DNA of 64,000 nt from Thermosulfurimonas marina (GCF_012317585.1 NZ_CP042909.1:1302001-1366000); one strand, 5' to 3'. Shown: positions 40,616-50,032, counted from the first letter of the stretch. Notes: a model not told the origin generated them from the letters alone. A program made the numbers and translations.

Positions 40616-41557
40616 TTAGAGGAAGTTCACCAGACTCAGGCCCATGGTCTGGGTGGCGGCCTTGAGGGCGGCTTCGTAGGCTGTGCGCCGGGCCGAAAGC
40701 CGGGTCACGGCCTCCAGATAGTCCACCTCTTCCACCTCGCCCAGGTTGCCAATGAGGGTGGTGTGGAGGTCCTGATAGAGTTGGTCTTTGAGATCCAGGT
40801 GGTTGAGGCGGGCCCCCAGGTCCGAACGCTCCTCAAGGATGTGGTTCAGGACCCGGTCCAGGCGCCCGATTTGGGTCTGAATGTCCTCCACCTCCTTGGC
40901 CGGGTCGGCCACATTGTTGTGGGCAAGGGTGTTTTTGAGGGCGATGAGGGCCCCGAAAAGATCCGAGGCCATGAGGGCCTCCTCCCCGTTGCGGGCCTCA
41001 AGGATGCGGGCCCCTTCGGCGTAGCCGGTGTAAAGGTTCTCCTGGCCCCCGTGATAGACCACCCTTTCCACCACCTGGCCGTCCGGAAGGGTCTCCTTTT
41101 CCAGCATGAAGGGTTTTTCGCCCTCGGCGTAGCCTGTGGGACGGTTTCCGGCAAAGACGTAGCGGTCTCCGTGCTGGGTGTTGGCCAGGGCCAGGGCCTC
41201 CTCAAGGAGTCCCTCGAGTTCCCGGGCGATGGCCTGACGGGTGGAGGGGTTCTGGATGTCGTTGGCCCCCTGGATGGCCAGGGTCTTGGCCCTTTCGAGG
41301 AGTTTTTTGAAACCCTCAAGGGCCCCTTCGGTGGTCTTGAGAAAGCTCCGGGTCTCCCGGATGGATTCCCGGTAGCGGTCGATGTCCGCCAGGGCCCGGC
41401 GATAACCCAGGGCGTAGTTGAGTTCGATGGGGGCCTCGGAAGGGAGTTGATATTTCTTGCCGGTGGCGATCTGGGTCTGATAGCGGTAAAGGGAATCGGT
41501 GAGCTTTTCGAGATCCGAAAGGAGCCCCCCGTAAAGGGTGCGCAGGCTAAGACGCAT
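40616..41557 (-). CDS. flgL: Flagellar hook-associated protein 3 (FlgL)
   Basis: The 313-residue protein is flagellin-related with the FlgL N-terminus (R-L-S-L-R-T-L-Y...L-Y-R-Y-Q-T-Q-I-A-T-G-K-K-Y near 14-36), V-F-A-G-N-R-P-T-G near 148 and a C-terminal helix ending Q-T-M-G-L-S-L-V-N-F-L. It forms the junction between FlgK and filament. It is the last gene of the flgFGAHIJNKL operon and lies 6 bp from the convergent FliT-position gene. Confidence 0.93.
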   Translation of the reverse strand: MRLSLRTLYGGLLSDLEKLTDSLYRYQTQIATGKKYQLPSEAPIELNYALGYRRALADIDRYRESIRETRSFLKTTEGALEGFKKLLERAKTLAIQGANDIQNPSTRQAIARELEGLLEEALALANTQHGDRYVFAGNRPTGYAEGEKPFMLEKETLPDGQVVERVVYHGGQENLYTGYAEGARILEARNGEEALMASDLFGALIALKNTLAHNNVADPAKEVEDIQTQIGRLDRVLNHILEERSDLGARLNHLDLKDQLYQDLHTTLIGNLGEVEEVDYLEAVTRLSARRTAYEAALKAATQTMGLSLVNFL

Positions 41558-41570
41558 GGGGCATCACCTC

Positions 41571-44500
41571 CTAACGTTTGGCCTCGATCAGGGTGTGAAG
41601 CATCTCATCCGAGGCCGTAAGGACCTTGGCCGCCGCGGCGAAGGCCTGCTGGTACTTCATGAGGTTGGCCATCTCCTCGTCCAGCGAGACCGCGGAGACC
41701 GAATCCCGCAGGAGCTGGAGCTGTTTGAGGAGGTCTTCGAGAAAGCTCTTGGATTCCGAGACCCGCTTTCCGGCCACCCCCACCTCGGCCACCACCGAGG
41801 CGTAGTAGTCCGGAAGGCTGGCCTCCCCCAGGTAGTCCAGCCGGCGCTGAGAGAGATCGGCCAGTCGCAGGGCGTTGCGGTTGTCTCCGGGCTGGAGATC
41901 GAAACCCTGAAGGGCGTTCAAAAGCCCTCCGGCCGGAGCGAGGCGCCGCTGCCCGAGATAAGCCACGGGGTTTCCTTCTTCGGAGGTAAGATCCGAGGTG
42001 AGGCTGAAGCGCAGAAGGTCCGGGGCCCCGTCTCCGTCCTGATCGGGATCCTTGATGGTTAGATAAAAGCGGCCGGAGTCATCAAGGCCTGCGGAAAAGT
42101 CGGAAACCCCGTCTCCATCGGCGTCAAGTGCGTTTAGGGCTGCGAGCAAATCGTTGAGGGTGTCTCCGGCATTGAGGTTAATGGTCTGGGTGGTCAGGAC
42201 CGTGCCGTCGGCCCGACGATAGGTCACGGTGAGGGTCTGCGTGTCGAAGGTGTCCGTTCCCGAGACCGGAAGATCGGTGATAAAGAAGAAGGTTCCGGAC
42301 TCCGGATCGTAGCGGTCAGAGGAGATTTCTGTCGCAAAGGCCTGGGGCCCAGCCTCGGTGAGGACGAAACTTGCGGTATCGTAAAGTCCGGTAGTCTTTA
42401 CCAGAAGGCGTCCGTTGGTGTCGATCTCCGCAGAAAGGCCGTATTTCTGGTTTTCAACGGCATTGTACTTCTTGACCAGCTGGATCAGGCCCTGGTCGGT
42501 GGTGAGTTCCACCCGAAAGGGATCCACCACGGCGTTATGAGGATCGGTATCCAGGGGATTTCCGATCTTATCGTAGAGCCAATTTTCCAGAGTCCCCGCG
42601 GTGAAGGTCAGTTCGTAGGGGCTACCCCCGTCGTCAAGAGAGATCCGCCCCCAGGAGCGCGCTTTATCGTCTTCCTCCAGAACGAAATAGGCCGTACCCG
42701 TCGGGGGATTTTCCAGGGCGATAACCAGCTTTCCGTTATCGGTGTAGGCTTTTAACTTGGAGGAGCCGTCGAGAGCGGTCACCAGATCTTCCAAGTCTAT
42801 TCGACCGTTTCCGTTGGTATCCGTGGGGATGAAGCTCTGGCTCCCTAAGGGATTCCCCTCGGGGTCGAAAAAGCGCACGGTGAGGGTCCCGGAGAAGGTA
42901 AGGGCGGTGGGATCGCGTCCTCCCAGATCGGCCACATACTGGGTGGGTTTCACCAGCGGCTCAAGTCCAGAGAAGATCTGGCTCCCCTTTTTTACGTACT
43001 GCGGGGCCCAGAGGCCATGGTCCCGCAGGTAGGCCAGAAAGGTCCCCTGCGTTTGGGGATCGGTCACCCCCAGCTCGAAATGGGCGTAAGGTTTGGAGGT
43101 GTTGGGATCGATCGCTAGGACCAGATGGCCTGAGCCGTCAATATAGGCCCGCAGACCCTCGAGCTGATCAAGCTTGGAGATTACCTCCCCCAGGGTGTCG
43201 CTAGAGGTCACGGTCACCGACTGCTCCTCCACCATCTGTCCCCGGCGGTCGTAAAACCGCACGTAAAGCTCGTAGTCCGCGGAATCCCCCACCGGATCCG
43301 CAGCGGAGACCGCATCCCGACTGCGATAGGTCCGGAAAAGATCCGGGGCGCTGCGCCAGGCCTCTCGATCCAGCCGGGCCGCGGCCACATACTCCGGGTG
43401 GACCGAAAGGAGGGGATGGACCTCAATACTTGCCGCATCCAGCCCGGAAAAGAAGGTATTGATCCCGGCGGAGACCAGGATACCCGAGGTGTCGTTGGAG
43501 AAGGCAAAGGACCAGCCCTCGGCGGACCGAAAGACCAGTCGGCCCTCGCGCACCAGGGCCCGGACGCTGCTTGCCGTATCAAAGCCCCGGGCTTGAAGGG
43601 CCTGATTTATGGTCTCGGCTACCTCCTCCAGGGTGGCGTCTGCGGTAAGATTGAATTCCACCCTCACCGGGGTGATTTTCCCCTCGGGGTCCTTTACCCA
43701 AAGGAAAAGGCTCCCCGTGCGGTTGAGGTCGCGGAAAAAGGGGAGATTCTTGAGGTAGCGGTCGGTCTGATAAAGCCCTTCAAGCTCTCCGGAGAAAAAT
43801 TTGAGGCCCACTCCCTGGGAGTGGATCTGATTCATGGTGCGGATTAGCTCTTCGGCAAAGAGGGAGAGTTTCCCCACCAAATTGAGTTCCTCTACCCGAT
43901 AATTCTGCGTGGGGTCGTCAAAGCGCCCGAAATCGAGGGCGCTCTGCGTAAATTGAAAGGAAAGTTCCCCGGGCCCCCGGTACTGATCGATGAGGACCAG
44001 GCGGCCGTCTTCGATCTGGGCCGTGACCGTGAAGCCGAAGGTGCGTTCGATCTCGTCCAGGAGATTCCGGATGTTCTGGGTGGTGGGGTCGGTGACCTGG
44101 AAGACCCCGCTTACCTGGTTTCCGAAATGGTCCCGGCCCTGGAAGCGAAATTCCGTGCCCGTGGGAATATTGAGATCCCCGAAGGTGGTGTCCTCCGTAA
44201 GGGGTTTTCCGTCGGGGCGAATTACCGTGCGGGTCCCGGAGACATATTCGTGGTTCCATTCGTCGGAGATTTGTTCTATCAGGCGCAGCCAGCCCCCGAG
44301 CTCCCCTCCGGCCACCTCCTGCCCGGTAAGGCGGGCCCGCTCTCCCTGGTGTCCCACCCAGTAGACCCGGGTGCCGGCCAACTCGAGCTCCCAGGCCCGG
44401 TCCACGTCCACCAGGTTGAACCCCCGCCCCAGGACCACGTTGTAGGCCCCGTCCTTGTTTTCGAAGTAGCGGATAGGGGCCAGCTTGGAGAGTTCGGCAA

Positions 44501-45122
44501 TGAGGCGGTCGCGCTGGTCCCGGAGGTCGTTGGCCTTAAAGCCCCCGGTCTCCGTGGCCGTGATCTGGAGGTTGAGTTCGGCGATCTCCCGGGCCAGGTC
44601 GTTGATGCGGTCCACCACCCCTTTGAGCTTGAGGGCGATGTTGCTTTCAAGGTCCCGTAAAGCCTGAAACTTGGTGCGCAGGTTTTCGGCGAGCAACTTC
44701 CCCTTTTCCACCACCAAGCGCCTTTCCGAAAAACCTTCGGCCCGGTTGGAGAGGGTCTGCCAGGCGGAAAAGAAGTCGTTGAGAAGGCGTGAAAGGCCAG
44801 TGTCCTGGGTTTCGTTGAAGATATTTTCCACCAGCTTGAGTCCGGTCTCCTCCGCGGAAAAGAGTCCCAGTTCCGAGCGTTTGAGGTTGAGACTGGCCTC
44901 AAGGAAGGCGTCAAAATAGCGCTTGATTTCCTCAATTTTGACCCCGCTTCCTATGGGACCCACCGGCGAGGGAGAGGGGGGAAAGGGGGAGAGGATGGCC
45001 CTCTGGCGGCTGTAGCCCTCGGTGTCCACGTTGGCCACATTATGACTGGTTACATGGACCTGGGTCTGGAAGGCCAGAAGGGCGTTTTTGGCGATGTTGA
45101 GGGCGCTGGAGATTCCGGCCAC
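41571..45122 (-). CDS. flgK: Giant flagellar hook-associated protein 1 (FlgK) with repeat insertion
   Basis: The 1,183-residue protein has normal FlgK ends: residues 1-300 with L-A-F-Q-T-Q-V-H-V-T-S-H-N-V-A-N near 16 and a coiled coil, and 1085-1183 with V-S-L-D-E-E-M-A-N-L-M-K-Y-Q-Q-A near 1145. FlgK is usually 450-650 residues. The extra centre (about 465-1040) consists of at least four related units: each has a strand pair, a T-L-x-x-L/V-x-x-x-I/L-N/D helix as in the flagellar hook-IN motif, then G-x-L-V-L/I-A. Calcium-loop-like sequences occur at 767-779 (D-T-N-G-N-G-R-I-D-L-E-D-L), about 1000 (D-A-D-G-D-G-V-S-D) and 1025. It would make a large surface-exposed domain at the hook-filament junction. 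Confidence 0.93.
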   Translation of the reverse strand: MAGISSALNIAKNALLAFQTQVHVTSHNVANVDTEGYSRQRAILSPFPPSPSPVGPIGSGVKIEEIKRYFDAFLEASLNLKRSELGLFSAEETGLKLVENIFNETQDTGLSRLLNDFFSAWQTLSNRAEGFSERRLVVEKGKLLAENLRTKFQALRDLESNIALKLKGVVDRINDLAREIAELNLQITATETGGFKANDLRDQRDRLIAELSKLAPIRYFENKDGAYNVVLGRGFNLVDVDRAWELELAGTRVYWVGHQGERARLTGQEVAGGELGGWLRLIEQISDEWNHEYVSGTRTVIRPDGKPLTEDTTFGDLNIPTGTEFRFQGRDHFGNQVSGVFQVTDPTTQNIRNLLDEIERTFGFTVTAQIEDGRLVLIDQYRGPGELSFQFTQSALDFGRFDDPTQNYRVEELNLVGKLSLFAEELIRTMNQIHSQGVGLKFFSGELEGLYQTDRYLKNLPFFRDLNRTGSLFLWVKDPEGKITPVRVEFNLTADATLEEVAETINQALQARGFDTASSVRALVREGRLVFRSAEGWSFAFSNDTSGILVSAGINTFFSGLDAASIEVHPLLSVHPEYVAAARLDREAWRSAPDLFRTYRSRDAVSAADPVGDSADYELYVRFYDRRGQMVEEQSVTVTSSDTLGEVISKLDQLEGLRAYIDGSGHLVLAIDPNTSKPYAHFELGVTDPQTQGTFLAYLRDHGLWAPQYVKKGSQIFSGLEPLVKPTQYVADLGGRDPTALTFSGTLTVRFFDPEGNPLGSQSFIPTDTNGNGRIDLEDLVTALDGSSKLKAYTDNGKLVIALENPPTGTAYFVLEEDDKARSWGRISLDDGGSPYELTFTAGTLENWLYDKIGNPLDTDPHNAVVDPFRVELTTDQGLIQLVKKYNAVENQKYGLSAEIDTNGRLLVKTTGLYDTASFVLTEAGPQAFATEISSDRYDPESGTFFFITDLPVSGTDTFDTQTLTVTYRRADGTVLTTQTINLNAGDTLNDLLAALNALDADGDGVSDFSAGLDDSGRFYLTIKDPDQDGDGAPDLLRFSLTSDLTSEEGNPVAYLGQRRLAPAGGLLNALQGFDLQPGDNRNALRLADLSQRRLDYLGEASLPDYYASVVAEVGVAGKRVSESKSFLEDLLKQLQLLRDSVSAVSLDEEMANLMKYQQAFAAAAKVLTASDEMLHTLIEAKR

Positions 45123-45125
45123 CGA

Positions 45126-45452
45126 TCAGGCCTCCCGGGAGATTAAACGGGCCCCCTCCGGGGCCTCCCCTCCGTAGGTGGTCTCCGGACGCATGGCCCG
45201 GGAAAGGATATGAAAGGCCTCCTCCACAAAGGAAAGCCCGGCCTCGATCAGGGCCTTGTTGCGCTCGTTGAGCCGCAGGACCTCCTCAAGAAGCTCCCGG
45301 TCTTCCTCGGAAAGACCCTCTTCGCGGATCTTTTCCACCAGACGGGCCTTGTAGGAGGCGGTCTTGAGGACGCTTTCAATGGCTCCCTTGAGCAGGGCCT
45401 CCCGCTCCTCCTCGAGCGCCTTTTTGAGCTCCAGCAGGTTCTTTTTAGCCAT
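45126..45452 (-). CDS. flgN: FlgN-type flagellar export chaperone
   Basis: The 108-residue, highly helical and charged protein sits directly upstream of flgK, the usual place of FlgN, chaperone of FlgK and FlgL. It has the FlgN-like heptads (L-E-L-K-K-A-L-E-E-E-R-E-A-L-L-K-G near the start) and a disordered tail. Its start overlaps flgJ by 8 bp. Confidence 0.78.
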   Translation of the reverse strand: MAKKNLLELKKALEEEREALLKGAIESVLKTASYKARLVEKIREEGLSEEDRELLEEVLRLNERNKALIEAGLSFVEEAFHILSRAMRPETTYGGEAPEGARLISREA

Positions 45453-45795
45453 TTCTCCTACCTCCTTTTTCGGTAGAAATTTGGGAATCCTTTAGGGTCT
45501 GGGGCAGACTCTGGGAGAGCCTTCGGTAGAGGAGTTCGGAAAGACCCAGCCCCTTTCCCGAAAGCTCCCGGGCCAGCTCCTGATAGTAGAGGTCCCGGTA
45601 AAGACGGGTCTCCAGGGACTCGGGGAAAAGGCCGCTGCGTAGGACCGTGCGGTCAAGGCCCCGTAGGACGGTCTCCAGAAAGACGGCCTCGAATTCGCGG
45701 CAGGCCTCCCGCAGGGCCCGGCGGGGGTCCTTGTGGGCCAGGGCCTCCAGCCGGTAAAGATCCGTGAATCCGCTTCCCCGAACCTTCATCTCCAC
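45445..45795 (-). CDS. flgJ: Rod-binding protein (FlgJ N-terminal domain only)
   Basis: The 116-residue protein has the rod-binding pattern A-C-R-E-F-E-A-V-F-L-E-T-V-L-R near residue 31 and Y-R-D-L-Y-Y-Q-E-L-A-R-E-L near 66. It lacks the muramidase half found in enterobacterial FlgJ, so another enzyme must open the peptidoglycan for the rod. It lies 4 bp after flgI and overlaps flgN. Confidence 0.88.
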   Translation of the reverse strand: MEMKVRGSGFTDLYRLEALAHKDPRRALREACREFEAVFLETVLRGLDRTVLRSGLFPESLETRLYRDLYYQELARELSGKGLGLSELLYRRLSQSLPQTLKDSQISTEKGGRRNG

Positions 45796-45799
45796 CCCC

Positions 45800-46891
45800 T
45801 CACAGGATCACCAGTTCGGCCTGCAGGGCTCCGGCGGCCTTGATGGCCTGGAGCACGGCGATGAGGTCCCGCGGAGTGGCCCCCACGGCGTTAAGGGCCC
45901 TCACCAGCTCCCCGATACTGGCTCCCTCCTCCAGCACCACGATGCGGGCCTTTTCCTCCTTGGCCCGAATCTCCGTGCGCGGCACCACCACGGTCTCCCC
46001 TCCGGCGAAGGGCTGGGGCTGAACTACCTGAGGCCTTTCGGTGATCTCCACGGAGAGATTGCCGTGGGCTATGGCCACCCGGGAGATGCGCACGTTTTCT
46101 CCCATGACCACCGTGCCGGTGCGCTCGTCGATGACCACCCGGGCCGGGACATCGGGCTCGATCTCCAGCTCTCCCACCCGGGCCAGGAGCTCCACGGCCC
46201 GGCCCTGATAGCTCTTGGGGACTACCAGTTTGAGGGTGCGGCCGTCCAGGGCCTGGGCGTAAGGCCCGTGGAGGGCGGCGTTAATGGCCTCCACGGCCCG
46301 GGCCACGGTGGTAAAGTCCGTCTCCCGGAAGGAAAGCAGGAGATGGTCCCGGCCGTTGAGGTCCACGGGTACGGCCCGCTCCACCACCGCTCCTCCCGGC
46401 ACCCGGCCCACGGTGGGATGATTGACCTGCACCGCGGCCCCGGCCCCGGCGGCCCCGAAGCCCCCGATGGAGACCGGTCCCTGGGCCAGGGCGTAAACCT
46501 TTCCGTCCGGCCCCTGGAGGGGCGTAAGGAGGAGGGTCCCCCCCTGGAGGCTCTTGGCGTCCCCGATGGAAGAGACCAGGACATCCAGACGCTGTCCGGG
46601 CTTAACAAAGGGCGGAAGCTCGGCGGTCACCATGACCGCGGCCACGTTCTTGAGTTTGACCTGGGCCCGGGGCACTTGGATGCCAAAGCGCTGGAGCATG
46701 TTGACCACGGACTGCACGGTGAACTTGGTCTGGTCGCCGTCTCCGGTGCCCTTGAGGCCCACCACCAGCCCGTAACCCACAAGCTGGTTGGCCCTTACGC
46801 CCTCCACGCTTACCAGATCCTTGAGACGGGCGGCCTTTAAGCCCCCGGAAAGGAAAAGGAGGAGGATCAGGATCGCCGCCGTGCGTTTCAT
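45800..46891 (-). CDS. flgI: Flagellar P-ring protein FlgI
   Basis: The 363-residue protein has a Sec signal peptide (to about residue 20) and the FlgI blocks L-V-G-Y-G-L-V-V-G-L-K-G-T-G-D near 37, N-V-A-A-V-M-V-T-A near 82, and V-V-I-D-E-R-T-G-T-V-V-M-G near 243. It polymerises around the rod in the peptidoglycan layer. Presence of flgI and flgH confirms a Gram-negative envelope. Confidence 0.96.
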   Translation of the reverse strand: MKRTAAILILLLFLSGGLKAARLKDLVSVEGVRANQLVGYGLVVGLKGTGDGDQTKFTVQSVVNMLQRFGIQVPRAQVKLKNVAAVMVTAELPPFVKPGQRLDVLVSSIGDAKSLQGGTLLLTPLQGPDGKVYALAQGPVSIGGFGAAGAGAAVQVNHPTVGRVPGGAVVERAVPVDLNGRDHLLLSFRETDFTTVARAVEAINAALHGPYAQALDGRTLKLVVPKSYQGRAVELLARVGELEIEPDVPARVVIDERTGTVVMGENVRISRVAIAHGNLSVEITERPQVVQPQPFAGGETVVVPRTEIRAKEEKARIVVLEEGASIGELVRALNAVGATPRDLIAVLQAIKAAGALQAELVIL

Positions 46892-46901
46892 GCCTCCCTC
46901 C

Positions 46902-47591
46902 TCAGAAGAGCCAGATCCAGTGGAGGATTTGGGCCACCCAGCCCGGCCCCCGAATGATCTCCTTGTTGGGGCCGCGGCCGCTGTACTCCAGGGTCACGTC
47001 CGAGAGCTGGGTGGAGAGCACGGTGTTGTCCGTATCTATGTCCTCCGGGCGCACGATTCCTGTAAGGACGATGTATTCCAGGTCCGCGTCCTGTTTGACC
47101 ACCCGCTTGGCCTGCACCACCAGGTTCCCGTTGGGAAGGACCTTCACCACCCGGGCGGTGATGGTGGCCTTGATGTCCGTCTTGCGGCTCTGCTGGCTCT
47201 GGGCGTTGAGATTGTATTGGTAGGAGGAATCGAACATCTGGCTTGCCGAAAAGCGGGGGTTGTGTTCCTCGGCGTATTTTTCAAAGCCCAGGAGTTTCCC
47301 GATCCCGGCCTTGAGGCCGCTGGAACGGGCCCCCTGATTGGCCACCTGTTGGCTGCTCTGATAGGCTTCTACGATCTTGATGGTCACCAGGTCTCCCACC
47401 CGCCGGGCCCGATGATCCTCAAAGAAATAGACGCCTCCGCCAGAAAAGAGCGAGCCCTCCGAAAGGGGCTTGGTGGGGCCGCTGGCCACCTCTTTGATCT
47501 CCGGCGGCGGAGGAGGTACGATGGCCTCGGGCTGCCGATAGGCGCAGGCCGAAAGCAGGACCAGAAGGCCGAGCGGAAGCACCCACCGCAT
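46902..47591 (-). CDS. flgH: Flagellar L-ring lipoprotein FlgH
   Basis: The 229-residue protein begins with a lipoprotein signal (L-L-V-L-L-S-A-C, Cys 16) and has the FlgH motifs G-D-L-V-T-I-K-I-V-E near residue 65 and the late E-Y-I-V-L-T-G-I-V-R-P-E-D-I near 167. It forms the outer-membrane ring. Its ATG shares one base with the flgA stop and it is followed by flgI. Confidence 0.95.
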   Translation of the reverse strand: MRWVLPLGLLVLLSACAYRQPEAIVPPPPPEIKEVASGPTKPLSEGSLFSGGGVYFFEDHRARRVGDLVTIKIVEAYQSSQQVANQGARSSGLKAGIGKLLGFEKYAEEHNPRFSASQMFDSSYQYNLNAQSQQSRKTDIKATITARVVKVLPNGNLVVQAKRVVKQDADLEYIVLTGIVRPEDIDTDNTVLSTQLSDVTLEYSGRGPNKEIIRGPGWVAQILHWIWLF

Positions 47592-48337
47592 CAGAAGGTC
47601 ACCTCCACCACCCCCGGGCCCGTGACCCGGGCATAGATTTCCTTTTTGCTCGAAAGATTGCGCACCCGGATGATCTCTCCGGGGCGGCCGTCCTGTCGGG
47701 CCTGGCCCCGGGCGGTGACCGTAAGATGGGCACTGCGGGCCACGATGCGCACGATCTGGTTGCGGTGCACCAGGGCCGGAGCCCTTATCTGGGAGCGGCG
47801 CAGGACGCGCCCTGCGGGAAGGCCCACCCGGAGCTCCTTCCCCACGGCCTCTTTTAGGTCAAAGAGGGCGTCCTGGGGGAGTCGGGTAAGGGGGCGCCTT
47901 TCCAGGGTCAGATCCGTGGCCGAAAGTACGGCTCCCCGCGGAAGGGGCCTTTTGAGGACGGCCACCGGCACCCACACCTCCACGAACCCCAGGACCCGCA
48001 CCCGGGCTAGGAGACGCCCTTTAAGCAGATAGTCCACCAGGAGGGTGTTGGAGCCCGGATGAGGGGCCCCGGAGATCCGCACCCGCTCCACCGCCCCCTC
48101 CGGGACCTCGAGGGGCAGGGGCTCGGCGGAAAAGCGGGTGATTTCCACCGCTTCCTCCGGCCAGGGAAGCGTCGAGACTATCTCTTTTCGGAAGACCTCC
48201 CGCAGGTGCTCCTCGGTGATGGTTCGGGCCCGGGCCAGGCTCCCGGTCCAGAAGAGGGCCAGAAAGGTCCAGAGGAAAAGGAGTCCTAAGAAGGCAAGGA
48301 TCTCCAGCCATTCTTTAACGTCCCTAGGCCCGCCCAT
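47591..48337 (-). CDS. flgA: Flagellar P-ring assembly chaperone FlgA
   Basis: The 248-residue protein has an N-terminal membrane or signal helix (about 12-33), a SAF domain with L-P-R-G-A-V-L-S-A-T-D-L near residue 135, and the C-terminal FlgA domain with V-R-I-V-A-R-S-A-H-L-T-V-T-A-R-G-Q-A near 198. It assists FlgI assembly in the periplasm. It lies 4 bp after flgG. Confidence 0.9.
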   Translation of the reverse strand: MGGPRDVKEWLEILAFLGLLFLWTFLALFWTGSLARARTITEEHLREVFRKEIVSTLPWPEEAVEITRFSAEPLPLEVPEGAVERVRISGAPHPGSNTLLVDYLLKGRLLARVRVLGFVEVWVPVAVLKRPLPRGAVLSATDLTLERRPLTRLPQDALFDLKEAVGKELRVGLPAGRVLRRSQIRAPALVHRNQIVRIVARSAHLTVTARGQARQDGRPGEIIRVRNLSSKKEIYARVTGPGVVEVTF

Positions 48338-48341
48338 AAGC

Positions 48342-49124
48342 CTACCTCTTGAGGTTGTTGGCTAGCTCCAGCATTTGGTCCGCGGTGAGAATCCCCTTGG
48401 AATTGGCCTCGTAGGCCCGCTGGGTAATGATCATCTTGACCATCTCCTCCACCACGTCCACATTGGACATCTCGAGATACCCCTGAGCGATGGTCCCCAG
48501 GCCCTGACTTCCGGGATTACCCTCGATGGGGTCGCCGGCGGCATCCGTGGCCCGGTAGAGATTACGTCCGATGGCGTCGAGCCCCGCGGGGTTGGGAAAG
48601 TCGTAGATGAGAAGCTGGGTCTGGGCCAGGACGTTCCCGTTGGCGTCCAGGGCGGAGATCATCCCGTCCGGGGTAACCTCGATGCGCACCGTCCCGGTGG
48701 GAACCACGAATTCCGGCTGCAGCCGCGCCCCGTTGGCGGTGACGATATAGCCGTCGCGATCGATCTTGAAGTTCCCCGCCCGGGTGTAAAGTTCCTCCCC
48801 GTTTACCAGGACCTTGAAGAACCCCCGGCCCTCAATGGCCCAGTCCAGCTCCTGGTTAGTCTGCTGGTACTCCCCCTGGGTGAAGAGCTTGTGGATGGCC
48901 ACCGGACGCACCCCCAGACCGATCTCCATGCCCACCGGCACCTGGGTGCCCTCCGCGGTCTGGGCCCCGGCCATCTTGAGCTTCTGATAAAAGAGGTCCT
49001 CGAAGTCCACCCGCGACTTCTTAAACCCCGGGGTGTTCACGTTGGCCAGATTGTTGGCGATGGTGTCCAGTTGTAACTGCTGGCCCTGCATGCCCGTGGC
49101 TGCACTCCAGAGTCCTCGGATCAT
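48342..49124 (-). CDS. flgG: Distal rod protein FlgG
   Basis: The 260-residue protein has the rod/hook N-terminal motif S-A-A-T-G-M-Q-G-Q-Q...I-A-N-N-L-A-N-V-N-T-P-G-F-K near residues 7-35, the F-L-G domain W-A-I-E-G-R-G-F-F-K-V near 98, and the C-terminal N-V-D-V-V-E-E-M-V-K-M-I-I-T-Q-R-A-Y-E near 215. Length equals that of typical FlgG. A weak GGAGGG ribosome site precedes it. Confidence 0.95.
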   Translation of the reverse strand: MIRGLWSAATGMQGQQLQLDTIANNLANVNTPGFKKSRVDFEDLFYQKLKMAGAQTAEGTQVPVGMEIGLGVRPVAIHKLFTQGEYQQTNQELDWAIEGRGFFKVLVNGEELYTRAGNFKIDRDGYIVTANGARLQPEFVVPTGTVRIEVTPDGMISALDANGNVLAQTQLLIYDFPNPAGLDAIGRNLYRATDAAGDPIEGNPGSQGLGTIAQGYLEMSNVDVVEEMVKMIITQRAYEANSKGILTADQMLELANNLKR

Positions 49125-49135
49125 TTTTCCCTCCT

Positions 49136-49930
49136 TTAGACCCTTCCGGTGGTCTCGATGAGGCGGCCCGTGGCCTCGTCCGCGCTGCGGATGGCCTTCT
49201 GCACCGCCTCAAATTCCCGATGGATCTCGATGAGGTGCACCACTTCCGTCAGGGGATTGACATTGGAGCCCTCCAGATAACCCTGGCGAACCTGGAAATT
49301 TTCCGCCGGCCGTTCCTGGGCCCCTTCGGCCCGGAAGAGGTTCTGTCCCACCTTTTTAAGCTTGGAGAGGTCGTCGAAGGTCACCACGTCTAGGCGGGCC
49401 ACGGTGGTTCCGTCTACGGAGATGGTCCCGTCGTCGTGAATGAGGATGCGCTCCCGGGGAAGGGTGATGAGCCCTCCCCGGGCCAGACCGGGGTCCAGGA
49501 TCACCGGGGCCCCGTCGGCCAGGACCGGCCAGCCCTGAGGAGTCACCAGGCGGCCCTCCCGGTCCAGGGTGAAGTTCCCGGCCCGGGTGTAGGCCACCCC
49601 CTCCGGGGTGAGGACCTTGAAAAAACCCTCTCCCACCAGGGCCAGATCCAGGGGGTTTCCGGTGGGCCGGATCTCCCCCTGCTCGAAATCCGTGTACTGG
49701 CGGATCTCCTTGAAGATGCGCCGGTAGTTGGGCCCGATCTTGGGCAGGAGATATTCCCGGAAGGAGAGCCGGTCGCGCTTGTAGCCCGGGGTGTCCACGT
49801 TGGCCAGGTTGTGGGTGGTCACTGCAAGACGTCTCTCCAGAAGTTGCCCGGCCTCCAGGGCCTCGAGCACTCCCAGCTGCGGATTGACCTTGATTCCCGC
49901 CATAGCACCGGAAGTAAATGCAAGCCCCAT
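49136..49930 (-). CDS. flgF: Proximal rod protein FlgF
   Basis: The 264-residue protein has rod/hook ends (T-H-N-L-A-N-V-D-T-P-G-Y-K near residue 39 and a C-terminal S-N-V-N-P-L-T-E-V-V-H-L-I-E near 224) but differs from FlgG next to it in the centre. The listed ATG has AGGGTGG before it; a second ATG ten codons later (49900) is possible. It heads the operon after a terminator, but no clear promoter is visible in the roughly 30 bp between. Confidence 0.88.
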   Translation of the reverse strand: MGLAFTSGAMAGIKVNPQLGVLEALEAGQLLERRLAVTTHNLANVDTPGYKRDRLSFREYLLPKIGPNYRRIFKEIRQYTDFEQGEIRPTGNPLDLALVGEGFFKVLTPEGVAYTRAGNFTLDREGRLVTPQGWPVLADGAPVILDPGLARGGLITLPRERILIHDDGTISVDGTTVARLDVVTFDDLSKLKKVGQNLFRAEGAQERPAENFQVRQGYLEGSNVNPLTEVVHLIEIHREFEAVQKAIRSADEATGRLIETTGRV

Positions 49931-49956
49931 GCCACCCTGAAGAGGCCTTGAGAAGG

Positions 49957-49995
49957 GGAAAAAAGAGGCCCCCTCCTTCGGAGAGGGAGGGGGGT
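49957..49995 (-). terminator. Rho-independent terminator after the AsmA-like gene
   Basis: On the minus strand CCCCCTCC, a 9-nt loop and GGAGGGGG form an 8-bp stem followed by CCTCTTTTTT. It separates the envelope genes from the flagellar operon. Confidence 0.8.
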
Positions 49996-50032
49996 GGGAA
50001 AGATCTTTCCCGCCGGGGGCGGAAAATTTTTC

